A stretch of DNA of 37,929 bases, from positions 66,666-104,594 of the forward strand of contig NZ_CABVHU010000024.1 of assembly GCF_902497855.1 (NCBI RefSeq), given 5' to 3'. The position numbers were made by a program, and so were the translations under genes. Under the pieces are notes generated by a model that worked only from the letters and a program-made list of their open reading frames with translations, did no database searches and was not told where the DNA came from. This document shows, piece by piece, positions 1-7,224 of this stretch (position 1 is the stretch's first letter; the number at the start of each line of letters is the position of its first letter). Origin of the DNA: Pseudomonas fluorescens. Its GTDB lineage: Bacteria > Pseudomonadota > Gammaproteobacteria > Pseudomonadales > Pseudomonadaceae.

Positions 1-390
1 CATTAATGCTGGATGTGACGGCCTCTTCGCTGGCAAGCCAGCTCCCACAGGGTTTGAAGCGTTCGGGGGATTTGGGCTGATCCCGATACTGTAGGAGCCG
101 GCTTGCTGGCGAAAGCGGCGTGTCAGGCAACATTAATGCTGGATGTGACGGCCTCTTCGCTGGCAAGCCAGCTCCCACAGGGTTTGAAGCGTTCGGGGGA
201 TTTGGGCTGATCCCGATACTGTAGGAGCCGGCTTGCTGGCGAAAGCGGCGTGTCAGGTAACATTAATGCTGGATGTGACGGCCTCTTCGCTGGCAAGCCA
301 GCTCCTACAGGGTTTACGGTGTTCTGGGGATATGGGGTTATCCCTTTATCGTAGGAGCCGGTTGCTGGCGATGAACGATGACGCGGTTCG
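1..390. repeat. Tandem array of REP-pair (BIME-like) units, 130-bp period, about three copies
   Basis: Units start at 1, 131 and 261 with the same words (cattaatgct ggatgtgacg). Units 1 and 2 differ by a single base (c128 versus t258). Unit 3 matches for about 45 bases and then diverges, although it keeps both REP arms. Each unit contains two inverted REP cores, one reading ttcgctggcaagccagctcc and the other its near complement about 70 bases further on. The array lies just downstream of the ybbN stop codon on the minus strand and may also stop transcription. The near identity of units 1 and 2 points to a recent duplication. The sequence begins inside or at the edge of the array, so more copies may lie to the left. 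Confidence 0.9.
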
Positions 391-400
391 TCAGTGACCC

Positions 401-1273
401 TCAGTACAGCGCAGCAAACAACTTGCGCCGATACGTGGTCACCAGCGGGTGATCGTTGCCCAGCAGTTCGAACACCTGCAGCAACGTCTTGTGCGGCAAG
501 CCTTCGCTGTAGCTGCGATTGCGGATGAACAGCTTGAGCAAGGCATCCAGCGCCGGGTCGTACTGCTGGCGGGCCAACTGCTGGATCGCCAGTTGGTACA
601 CCGCTTCATCGTCCTGCGGGTTTTTCGCCAGGCGCGCTTTCAGGTCCGCCGCATCCGGCAAGTCCCTGGCCTGGCCGAGGAACTGGATCTGTGCCTTGGC
701 ACCGGCCAGGGCCGCCTTGTGTTCATCGCTCTTGACCGCGTCGAGCACGATTTGCGCTTCGCCCAGCTCGCCTCGTTCGGTGAGGCAGCGGGCGTAGAGA
801 ATCAGCGCACCGGCGTTGCTGTTGTCTTCGCCCAGCAGCACCTTGAGCGCGGCTTCGGCGTCGGCAAAACGGTTGTCATCGAACAGTGCCTGAGCCTGTT
901 CGAACGGATCGGCAGCCGCGGGCGGCGGCATCTGCACATGAGGTTCAAGCAGGGCGCGGACTGCGGATTCCGGTTGCGCACCGGCAAAACCGTCCACCGG
1001 CTGACCGTCCTTGAACAGCACGACCGTCGGCAGGCTGCGAATGCCGAAGCGCGAGACGATGTCCGGCTCGACGTCGCAATTGACCTTGGCCAGCAGCAAC
1101 TCGCCCTGATAGCTCTCGGCGATGGTTTGCAGCATCGGCATCAGCGCCTTGCACGGCGCACACCATTCGGCCCAGAAATCCACCAGCACCGGTTTGTGGA
1201 AAGAGTTCTCGATCACCGATTGCTCGAAGTCGGCAGTCGTGGCGTCGAAGATGTACGGCGTTTCCTGACTCAT
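401..1273 (-). CDS. ybbN: Thioredoxin-TPR co-chaperone (YbbN/CnoX family)
   Basis: 290 residues, the usual family length. Residues about 8-112 form a thioredoxin fold with the active site W-C38-A-P-C41 and the cis-proline loop at S80-L-P82. Residues about 123-290 are helical repeats of the TPR type seen in YbbN/CnoX. The E. coli protein is known as a holdase that protects proteins from oxidative damage and hands clients to GroEL or DnaK; that role is inferred here from family. E. coli CnoX lacks one of the two active-site cysteines, whereas this protein keeps both, so it could have genuine dithiol redox activity. It has no signal peptide and is expected in the cytoplasm. The ATG at 1273 gives the standard N-terminus; the ribosome-binding site in front is weak. 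It follows the methyltransferase gene on the same strand but is separated from it by a 114-bp repeat, so it may have its own promoter in 1274-1346. Confidence 0.93.
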   Translation of the reverse strand: MSQETPYIFDATTADFEQSVIENSFHKPVLVDFWAEWCAPCKALMPMLQTIAESYQGELLLAKVNCDVEPDIVSRFGIRSLPTVVLFKDGQPVDGFAGAQPESAVRALLEPHVQMPPPAAADPFEQAQALFDDNRFADAEAALKVLLGEDNSNAGALILYARCLTERGELGEAQIVLDAVKSDEHKAALAGAKAQIQFLGQARDLPDAADLKARLAKNPQDDEAVYQLAIQQLARQQYDPALDALLKLFIRNRSYSEGLPHKTLLQVFELLGNDHPLVTTYRRKLFAALY

Positions 1274-1346
1274 GGGGGATCTCGTAAAAGCGTGGATGGG
1301 GCAACTATACGGCTTGGCGGGGTGTGGCCGGAAGCGGGGTGGCCTT

Positions 1347-1460
1347 GATCGTTCCCATGCTCCGCGTGGGAATGCCTCCAGTGACGCTCTGCGTCACGCC
1401 GTTCGATGGGACGCAGAGCGTCCCGAGGCTGCATTCCCACGCTGGAGCGTGGGAACGATC
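1347..1460. repeat. Long inverted intergenic repeat element (Pseudomonas type)
   Basis: The left end reads gatcgttcccatgctccgcg and the right end is its near-perfect inverse, ending gggaacgatc at 1460. A second, inner inverted pair is built from gacgctctgcgtc and gggacgcagagcgtcc. The whole can fold into a two-tier cruciform or hairpin. The right end runs into the stop codon (1459-1461) of the methyltransferase gene on the minus strand, so the last bases of that gene are part of the repeat. It probably acts as an RNA structure between the methyltransferase and ybbN messages. Confidence 0.85.
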
Positions 1461-2115
1461 ATGTCCGGGTGGCGTGATACAGGCTCACATGCCGGAACTC
1501 TTCGGGCTCGGCCAGATCGGGCAAGGTCAGCGCCTCCAGCATCTCGATGCGCCGATACAGCGGATGACGAAAATCCCTCACCCGCGAATCCGCCACCAAG
1601 GCTTCCCGGCCACGGCTCAGAAACTCGTCGAGCAGCGGCAGATTCGCCCGGTCATACAGCACATCGGCCACCAGAATCAGATCGAACCGATCCGCCTCGG
1701 CAAAGAAATCCGTCGAGTAGCTGAGCTGTACCTGATTGAGTTCGGCATTCGCCCGACACGCGGCGATCGCCAGCGGGTCGAGGTCACAAGCCACCACTTC
1801 CAGCGCCCCGGCCTTGACGGCGGCAATCCCCGCCACTCCGGAACCGGCGCCGAAATCCAGCACCCGCTTACCTTTGACCCATTCAGGGAATTGGGCAAGA
1901 TAGCGCGCCACCGCCAGCCCGCTGGCCCAGCAGAAACTCCAGTACGGCGGCTCATGCAGAATCCGCCGGGTTTCTTCCGGGCTGAAGGCGCGGTCCATCT
2001 TGTCGCCGTCGATCAGCCAAAGTTGCAGTTCGGTATCCGGCAAGGCACAGGCCACCAGCTGTGCATCACCGAGCAGTCCGGCCAAGGCTTGTTGCAGGTC
2101 GAGCGGTGCAATCAT
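1459..2115 (-). CDS. Class I SAM-dependent methyltransferase (ETF-beta lysine methyltransferase-like)
   Basis: 218 residues, cytoplasmic. SAM-binding motif I is V-L-D-F-G-A-G-S-G at residues 85-93, with the acidic motif II residues in C-D-L-D-P at about 110-114 and a motif IV-like V-A-D-V-L-Y-D later. The stretch before motif I (P-P-Y-W-S-F-C-W-A-S-G) resembles the METTL20/ETFBKMT and PrmA-like group, which methylate proteins on lysine. The substrate cannot be read from sequence, so the protein-lysine assignment is inference. The start codon at 2115 overlaps the stop of the lipoprotein gene by four bases, so the two are very likely cotranscribed. The stop codon lies inside a repeat element. 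Confidence 0.85.
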   Translation of the reverse strand: MIAPLDLQQALAGLLGDAQLVACALPDTELQLWLIDGDKMDRAFSPEETRRILHEPPYWSFCWASGLAVARYLAQFPEWVKGKRVLDFGAGSGVAGIAAVKAGALEVVACDLDPLAIAACRANAELNQVQLSYSTDFFAEADRFDLILVADVLYDRANLPLLDEFLSRGREALVADSRVRDFRHPLYRRIEMLEALTLPDLAEPEEFRHVSLYHATRT

Positions 2116-2570
2116 GGTGCTTTGACGAATTGCAGTTGACCCATCGCCTGGGTCGTTGGCTGGGTGATGACTTGCGACGGCAGGTGCAAAATCAACTGGC
2201 CGGACTGGCTGGCGCGACCACGCAGTTCAACGCGGGCACCTGCCGGAAAGGATGCCGGGTTGAAACGCAGGCGAAACGGCAACACCTGGTTGGTGCCGAT
2301 CAGGCTGGCGCTGGCGAGCAATTGTTGCGGGCGATCCAGATTGTCGATCACCAGCAGCGCCAGTTCGACTTCCGCGCCGGCCGGCACGCCTTGCAAGGTG
2401 CCGCTCAATTCGCGCTGATGCGCGGGCAACGGGCCGAGGTCGGCAGACTCCCTGGCTTTTTTCTGCGCCTGTTGCGGCGCCGGGCCGGGCTCCGGTGGCT
2501 GGGGCGCATCGCTGCTACAGGCCACCAGGAGGCTGAAAAGACTGAGCAAAATGAGTGGTCGTATGGACAT
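2112..2570 (-). CDS. YbaY/YscW-like lipoprotein
   Basis: 152 residues from the ATG at 2570. An upstream in-frame ATG at 2597 would add nine residues before the signal peptide. The inner start is preferred because it puts a lipoprotein signal sequence at the very N-terminus and has a GGAG ribosome-binding site just upstream. The lipobox is L-V-A-C18, followed by serine residues, which favours outer-membrane sorting. A Pro/Gln-rich linker leads into a beta-rich domain from about residue 55 with the pattern seen in the YbaY/YscW pilotin-like family (PF09619 type). In type III secretion such proteins are secretin pilots, but members outside those loci have no settled function, and no secretion genes are nearby. 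It is translationally coupled to the methyltransferase gene. Confidence 0.85.
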   Translation of the reverse strand: MSIRPLILLSLFSLLVACSSDAPQPPEPGPAPQQAQKKARESADLGPLPAHQRELSGTLQGVPAGAEVELALLVIDNLDRPQQLLASASLIGTNQVLPFRLRFNPASFPAGARVELRGRASQSGQLILHLPSQVITQPTTQAMGQLQFVKAP

Positions 2571-2641
2571 TGGTGGCTCCAGCTGGGTGAAATCCATGGA
2601 TCAAACGTTATAACCCGTCTGTATACCGCAAAGCCTATGGC

Positions 2642-2669
2642 TTGTCTTGCCACGGGGATGCGCTACCAT
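2642..2669 (+). promoter_or_regulatory. Candidate sigma-70 promoter for nrdR and the rib operon
   Basis: TTGTCT (2642-2647) and TACCAT (2664-2669) are separated by 16 bases, about 30 bases before the nrdR start codon. Both hexamers are imperfect (3 of 6 and 4 of 6 consensus bases). No NrdR box pair was recognised here. Confidence 0.35.
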
Positions 2670-2698
2670 GGCCCTCCCTTTTTTTGTTGCCTGCCACC

Positions 2699-3163
2699 AT
2701 GCACTGTCCCTTCTGCGGTGCCAACGACACCAAGGTCATCGACTCGCGTCTGGTCGCCGAGGGCGAACAGGTGCGCCGCCGGCGCGAATGCCTGGCCTGC
2801 GGCGAGCGCTTCACGACGTTCGAGACGGCTGAACTGGTGTTGCCGCGCCTGATCAAAACCGACGGCAGTCGCCAGCCGTTCGACGAAGAAAAACTGCGCG
2901 CCGGCATGCAGCGTGCGCTGGAGAAGCGCCCGGTGAGTGTCGAGCGTCTCGAATCGTCGCTGGTGCACATCAAACATAAACTGCGCGCCACCGGCGAGCG
3001 CGAGGTCAAATCCCTCGTGGTCGGTGAGCTGGTGATGGCCGAGCTGCAAAAGCTCGACGAGGTCGCCTATATTCGCTTCGCCTCCGTGTATCGGCGCTTC
3101 CAGGACCTCAACGAGTTCCGCGAAGAGATCGATCGCCTGGCCCGTGAGCCGGTGAAAGAATGA
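2699..3163 (+). CDS. nrdR: Transcriptional repressor NrdR
   Basis: 154 residues, exactly the usual NrdR length, starting at the ATG at 2699; a longer in-frame reading upstream has no family support. The N-terminal zinc ribbon has C3, C6, C31 and C34, followed by an arginine-rich strip (V-R-R-R-R-E) that contacts DNA. Residues about 49-139 form the ATP-cone that senses ATP/dATP. NrdR represses ribonucleotide reductase operons by binding paired NrdR boxes, depending on the bound nucleotide. It is the first gene of a long plus-strand operon and overlaps ribD by four bases (ATGA), so it is coupled to riboflavin synthesis. This order is characteristic of Pseudomonas and other gammaproteobacteria. 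Confidence 0.97.
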   Translation: MHCPFCGANDTKVIDSRLVAEGEQVRRRRECLACGERFTTFETAELVLPRLIKTDGSRQPFDEEKLRAGMQRALEKRPVSVERLESSLVHIKHKLRATGEREVKSLVVGELVMAELQKLDEVAYIRFASVYRRFQDLNEFREEIDRLAREPVKE

Positions 3164-4293
3164 CCCTATCCCCAGAACAAGCCATCCTCGACGCCCATTA
3201 CATGGCCCGTGCCCTGGAGCTGGCGCGCAAAGGCCACTACACGACGCACCCCAACCCACGGGTGGGCTGCGTGATCGTGCGTGACGGGCAAATCGTCGGC
3301 GAAGGCTGGCACGTGCGCACCGGCGAGCCCCATGCCGAAGTCCACGCCCTGCGCGCCGCTGGCGACAAGGCGCGGGGCGCCACGGCTTACGTGACCCTCG
3401 AACCTTGCAGCCATCACGGCCGCACGCCGCCCTGCGCCGATGCGCTGGTGAACGCCGGGCTGGCGCGGGTGGTTGCGGCGATGCAGGACCCGAACCCGGA
3501 AGTCGCCGGTCGCGGCCTGCAACGCCTGGCCCAGGCCGGCATCGCGACCGACAGCGGCGTGCTGGAAGGCGAGGCGCGCAAGCTCAATGAAGGCTTCCTC
3601 AAGCGCATGGAGCACGGCTTGCCGTTCGTGCGGGTCAAGTTGGCCATGAGCCTGGACGGTCGCACGGCGATGGAAAGCGGCGAAAGCCAGTGGATCACCG
3701 GCACAGCGGCGCGTTCGGCGGTGCAACGCCTGCGCGCCCAGGCCAGCGTGGTGCTGACCGGCGCCGACACGGTGCTGGCGGACAACGCCCGCTTGACCGT
3801 GCGTGCCGATGAATTGGGTCTGGACGCCGAGCAAACCGCTTTGGTGATGAGTCGTGCGCCGCTGCGCGTGCTGATCGACGGCCGTTTGCGGGTGCCGCTG
3901 GATGCGCCGTTCTTCAAGGCCGGACCGGCGCTGGTCGCCACCTGCATGGCCATCGAAGAGCAATACGCCAACGGCCCGGAATGCCTGATCGTGGCCGGTG
4001 CCGATGGCTTGGTAGACCTGCGCAAACTGCTGGTCGAACTCGCCCATCGTGGCGTCAACGAAGTATTGGTCGAAGCGGGTCCGCGTCTCGCCGGCGCCTT
4101 TGCCCGGCAGGGGCTGGTGGACGAATTCCAGATTTTCATCGCCGGCAAGTTTCTTGGCTCCTCGGCACGGCCGCTGCTGGACTGGCCGCTGGCGCAGATG
4201 AAAGACGCGCCCGAGCTCAAAATCACCGAAATCCGCGCGGTTGGCGATGATTGGCGAGTCATTGCCATTCCTGTGCCAGCAGCGAGCGTATAA
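3160..4293 (+). CDS. ribD: Bifunctional diaminohydroxyphosphoribosylaminopyrimidine deaminase / reductase RibD
   Basis: 377 residues. The N-terminal deaminase domain (about 8-150) has the zinc motif H58-A-E60 and P-C83-S-H-H-G-R-T-P-P-C92. The C-terminal reductase domain (about 155-370) begins at V-K-L-A-M-S-L-D-G-R and has the S-Q-W-I-T-G segment. It carries out the second and third steps of riboflavin synthesis: deamination of the pyrimidine made by GTP cyclohydrolase II, then NADPH-dependent reduction of the ribosyl side chain. The start overlaps the nrdR stop. The stop codon TAA is part of a perfect TATAAT word, which could be a weak internal promoter for ribE. Confidence 0.97.
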   Translation: MTLSPEQAILDAHYMARALELARKGHYTTHPNPRVGCVIVRDGQIVGEGWHVRTGEPHAEVHALRAAGDKARGATAYVTLEPCSHHGRTPPCADALVNAGLARVVAAMQDPNPEVAGRGLQRLAQAGIATDSGVLEGEARKLNEGFLKRMEHGLPFVRVKLAMSLDGRTAMESGESQWITGTAARSAVQRLRAQASVVLTGADTVLADNARLTVRADELGLDAEQTALVMSRAPLRVLIDGRLRVPLDAPFFKAGPALVATCMAIEEQYANGPECLIVAGADGLVDLRKLLVELAHRGVNEVLVEAGPRLAGAFARQGLVDEFQIFIAGKFLGSSARPLLDWPLAQMKDAPELKITEIRAVGDDWRVIAIPVPAASV

Positions 4294-4294
4294 T
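4289..4294 (+). promoter_or_regulatory. Possible -10 box of an internal promoter before ribE
   Basis: A perfect TATAAT straddles the ribD stop codon, 45 bases before the ribE start. No good -35 hexamer lies at the right distance (CATTCC at 17 bases, TTCCTG at 15), so this may be chance. A small GGCCG/CGGCC hairpin (4298-4318) follows it. Confidence 0.22.
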
Positions 4295-4338
4295 TCCGGC
4301 CGCAGCCTAGCGACGGCCCTGTTCTCGAGGAGGACTCC

Positions 4339-5016
4339 ATGTTTACCGGCATCATCGAATCCATCGGCAGTATTCGTGCATTGACCCCAAAAGGCGGAGA
4401 TGTCCGGGTACACGTAGAAACCGGCAAGCTCGATTTGAGCGACGTCAAGCTGGGCGACAGCATCGCGGTCAACGGCGTATGCCTGACGGCGGTTGAACTG
4501 CCGGGCAACGGCTTTGCCGCGGACGTCAGCCGTGAAACCCTCGACTGCACCGCCATGAATGACCTGAAAAGCGGCAGCCCGGTCAACCTGGAAAAAGCCC
4601 TGACCCCGACCACGCGTCTGGGCGGGCACCTGGTCAGCGGTCACGTCGACGGCGTGGGCGAAGTGGTTGCCCGTACCGAAAACGCCCGGGCCGTGGAATT
4701 TCGCATCCGCGCCCCGAAAGACCTGGCCAAGTACATCGCCCATAAAGGCTCGATCACCGTCGACGGCACCAGCCTGACCGTGAACGCGGTCGATGGCGCC
4801 GAGTTCCTGCTGACGATCATTCCGCACACCCTGAGCGAAACCATCATGGCGTCTTACCAGCCAGGTCGCCGGGTGAATCTTGAAGTTGACTTGCTGGCAC
4901 GTTATCTGGAACGCCTGTTGTTGGGCGACAAGGCCGCAGAGCCCAGCTCTACTTCTAAAGAGCCCAGTAACATCACCGAAAGCTTTCTGGCCCAAAACGG
5001 CTACCTCAAATCCTGA
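4339..5016 (+). CDS. ribE: Riboflavin synthase, alpha subunit
   Basis: 225 residues, with the hallmark N-terminus M-F-T-G-I-I-E. Two repeated lumazine-binding barrels follow, each with a G-x-S/N-x-x-x-x-G-x-x-L-T type segment (S-I-A-V-N-G-V-C-L-T in the first, S-I-T-V-D-G-T-S-L-T in the second) and the H-L-V-S-G-H-V-D-G motif between them. The enzyme dismutates two molecules of 6,7-dimethyl-8-ribityllumazine to riboflavin and the pyrimidine precursor. The C-terminal tail after residue about 195 is Ser/Thr-rich and likely flexible. The ribosome-binding site GAGGAGGA lies just upstream of the ATG. In Pseudomonas annotations this gene is also called ribC. Confidence 0.96.
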   Translation: MFTGIIESIGSIRALTPKGGDVRVHVETGKLDLSDVKLGDSIAVNGVCLTAVELPGNGFAADVSRETLDCTAMNDLKSGSPVNLEKALTPTTRLGGHLVSGHVDGVGEVVARTENARAVEFRIRAPKDLAKYIAHKGSITVDGTSLTVNAVDGAEFLLTIIPHTLSETIMASYQPGRRVNLEVDLLARYLERLLLGDKAAEPSSTSKEPSNITESFLAQNGYLKS

Positions 5017-5047
5017 AGCTCAAATTTCGAAAGAAGGGGGGTGCCTT

Positions 5048-6139
5048 GTGGCGCTCAATAGCATCGAAGAACTGGTTGAAGATATCCGCCAAGGCAAGAT
5101 GGTCATCCTCATGGATGACGAAGACCGCGAGAACGAAGGCGACCTGATCATGGCCGCCGAGTGCTGCCAGCCTGAACACATCAACTTCATGGCCAAGCAC
5201 GCCCGTGGCCTGATCTGCATGCCGATGAGCCGCGAACGCTGCGAATTGCTGAAGCTGCCGTTGATGGCACCGCGCAACGGCTCCGGTTTCGGCACCAAGT
5301 TCACCGTGTCCATCGAAGCGGCCACCGGCGTGACCACCGGCATTTCGGCCGCCGACCGTGCGCGCACCGTGCAGGCCGCCGCCGCGAAAGACGCCAAGGC
5401 TGAAGACATCGTCAGTCCCGGCCACATTTTCCCGCTGATGGCCCAGGCCGGCGGTACCCTGGCCCGTGCCGGCCACACTGAAGCGGCGTGCGACCTGGCG
5501 CGCATGGCCGGTTTCGAGCCGAGCGGGGTGATCTGCGAAGTGATGAACGACGATGGCACCATGTCCCGTCGTGCCGAGCTTGAGGCTTTTGCGGCTGAAC
5601 ACAATATCAAGATCGGCACCATTGCCGACCTGATCCACTACCGGATGATCCACGAACGTACCGTTCAGCGGATTGCCGAGCAGCCATTGGATAGCGAACT
5701 GGGCCAATTCAACCTGGTGACCTATCGTGATTCCGTGGAAGGCGACGTGCACATGGCCCTGACCCTGGGCACCGTGTGCGGTGAAGAGCCGACCCTGGTC
5801 CGGGTGCACAACATGGACCCGCTGCGCGACCTGTTGATGGTCAAACAGCCTGGCCGCTGGAGCCTGCGCGCCGCCATGGCCGCGGTCGCCGAGGCCGGCA
5901 GCGGTGTGGTGCTGTTGCTCGGTCACCCGCTCGATGGCGACGTGTTGCTGGCGCACATCCGTGAAACCGCGGAGCACGTGCCGGCGAAAAAACCGACCAC
6001 CTACAGCATCGTGGGTGCCGGTTCGCAGATCCTTCGGGACCTGGGCGTGCGTAAAATGCGCCTGATGAGTGCGCCGATGAAATTTAATGCGATATCCGGT
6101 TTCGATCTGGAAGTTGTAGAATACGTGCCCTCCGAATAA
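5048..6139 (+). CDS. ribBA: 3,4-dihydroxy-2-butanone 4-phosphate synthase with degenerate GTP cyclohydrolase II domain (RibBX type)
   Basis: 363 residues from the GTG at 5048, chosen because it follows an AAGGGGGG ribosome-binding site and gives the standard N-terminus; the reading frame is open further upstream but overlaps ribE. The DHBP synthase domain (1 to about 205) has D-D-E-D-R-E-N-E-G-D at 23-32 and the R-A-G-H-T-E-A motif. The C-terminal half aligns with GTP cyclohydrolase II, but the zinc-binding H-S-E-C...C-D-C signature is replaced by V-R-V-H-N-M-D-P-L and the catalytic R-Q-E-G-R-G-I-G segment is gone. It is therefore expected to make only the four-carbon precursor, like the RibBX variants known in Proteobacteria. 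The active cyclohydrolase is supplied by ribA at 9698. Confidence 0.94.
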   Translation: MALNSIEELVEDIRQGKMVILMDDEDRENEGDLIMAAECCQPEHINFMAKHARGLICMPMSRERCELLKLPLMAPRNGSGFGTKFTVSIEAATGVTTGISAADRARTVQAAAAKDAKAEDIVSPGHIFPLMAQAGGTLARAGHTEAACDLARMAGFEPSGVICEVMNDDGTMSRRAELEAFAAEHNIKIGTIADLIHYRMIHERTVQRIAEQPLDSELGQFNLVTYRDSVEGDVHMALTLGTVCGEEPTLVRVHNMDPLRDLLMVKQPGRWSLRAAMAAVAEAGSGVVLLLGHPLDGDVLLAHIRETAEHVPAKKPTTYSIVGAGSQILRDLGVRKMRLMSAPMKFNAISGFDLEVVEYVPSE

Positions 6140-6185
6140 TGACCGGCAGTTTGCGGGCCTGTATTCGCGGTTAACACATCACTGA

Positions 6186-6208
6186 GGGATGCGTAGAAAA
6201 CGCATCCC
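6186..6208 (+). promoter_or_regulatory. Hairpin between ribBA and ribH
   Basis: GGGATGCG (6186-6193) and CGCATCCC (6201-6208) form a perfect 8-bp stem with a 7-base loop. No clean U-tract follows (ggctcttt), so it is more likely an mRNA-stability or attenuating structure in the operon than a full terminator. Confidence 0.5.
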
Positions 6209-6230
6209 GGCTCTTTAAGAGATCTAACGA

Positions 6231-6707
6231 ATGACCCTGAAGACCATCGAAGGTACCTTCATCGCCCCTAAAGGCCGCTACGCTCTGGTAGTGGGCCGTT
6301 TCAACAGTTTCGTGGTTGAAAGCCTGGTCAGCGGTGCAGTTGATGCCCTGGTTCGCCATGGCGTGAGCGAAAGCGACATCACCATCATCCGTGCGCCTGG
6401 CGCCTTCGAAATCCCGCTGGTTGCGCAGAAAGTCGCTCAGAAAGGCGAGTTCGCGGCAATCATCGCCTTGGGCGCAGTCATTCGTGGCGGTACTCCGCAC
6501 TTCGAATACGTGGCGGGCGAATGCACCAAGGGCCTGGCCCAGGTGTCCATGGAGTTCGGCGTACCGGTCGCTTTCGGCGTACTGACCGTTGATTCCATCG
6601 AACAAGCCATCGAACGTTCCGGCACCAAGGCCGGTAACAAAGGTGCTGAAGCTGCCCTGTCCGCTCTGGAAATGGTCAGCCTGCTGGCGCAGTTGGAGGC
6701 CAAGTGA
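6231..6707 (+). CDS. ribH: 6,7-dimethyl-8-ribityllumazine synthase
   Basis: 158 residues, the usual length. Family motifs are G-R-F-N at 22-25, the P-G-A-F-E-I-P substrate loop, and G-A-V-I-R-G-G-T-P-H-F-E-Y-V with the catalytic histidine. A further conserved G-T-K-A-G-N-K-G-A-E-A-A segment is present near the C-terminus. The enzyme condenses the RibD pathway product with 3,4-dihydroxy-2-butanone 4-phosphate to form the lumazine that riboflavin synthase uses. The protein family assembles as pentamers or 60-subunit shells. The gene follows ribBA after a 91-base gap with a hairpin and overlaps nusB by four bases. Confidence 0.97.
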   Translation: MTLKTIEGTFIAPKGRYALVVGRFNSFVVESLVSGAVDALVRHGVSESDITIIRAPGAFEIPLVAQKVAQKGEFAAIIALGAVIRGGTPHFEYVAGECTKGLAQVSMEFGVPVAFGVLTVDSIEQAIERSGTKAGNKGAEAALSALEMVSLLAQLEAK

Positions 6708-7204
6708 TTAGCGACGATAGCGATCGTTTCAACCCGCGCGATCCAAAGCCTGCGGATGCCGGCAAGCCATCGAAAAGCGTCAAGCGTCGCGAAGCCCGTC
6801 AGCTCGCGACCCAGGCGCTGTACCAGTGGCACATGGCCAAGCAATCTTTGAACGAGATCGAAGCGCAATTCCGGGTCGATAACGATTTCAGCGATGTCGA
6901 CGGTGCCTACTTCCGTGAAATCCTGCACGGGGTTCCGGCGCAGAAGGACCGCATCGACGCCGCACTGGCGCCTTGCCTGGACATCACGATCGAGGAGCTG
7001 GACCCGGTTGAACTGGCGGTCCTGCGCCTGTCCACCTGGGAACTGCTCGAGCGCGTCGACGTGCCGTACCGCGTTGTGATCAACGAAGGTATCGAGCTGG
7101 CAAAAGTCTTCGGCTCCACCGACGGCCACAAGTTCGTCAACGGTGTGCTCGACAAGCTGGCCCCGCGTCTGCGTGAAGCTGAAGTGAAGGCGTTCAAGCG
7201 CTGA
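6704..7204 (+). CDS. nusB: Transcription antitermination factor NusB
   Basis: 166 residues from a GTG at 6704 that overlaps the ribH stop (GTGA). An acidic/basic N-terminal extension of about 25 residues precedes the all-helical NusB core, which opens with R-R-E-A-R-Q-L-A-T-Q-A-L-Y-Q-W and has the conserved P-Y-R-V-V-I-N-E-G-I-E-L-A-K-x-F-G and F-V-N-G-V-L-D-K-L segments. NusB pairs with NusE (ribosomal protein S10) on the boxA RNA element and promotes rRNA antitermination. The ribH-nusB order is conserved very widely in Proteobacteria. Confidence 0.97.
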   Translation: MISDDSDRFNPRDPKPADAGKPSKSVKRREARQLATQALYQWHMAKQSLNEIEAQFRVDNDFSDVDGAYFREILHGVPAQKDRIDAALAPCLDITIEELDPVELAVLRLSTWELLERVDVPYRVVINEGIELAKVFGSTDGHKFVNGVLDKLAPRLREAEVKAFKR

Positions 7205-7224
7205 TTCGCGCTTGAATGGCTGCC

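Noticed and set aside
1..390. CRISPR array
   Set aside because: The repeating unit is 130 bases with no short repeat-spacer pattern; it consists of REP pairs.
3166..4995. 609-codon open frame on the minus strand opposite ribD and ribE
   Set aside because: It is the high-GC antisense shadow of two well-supported genes and has no recognisable domain.
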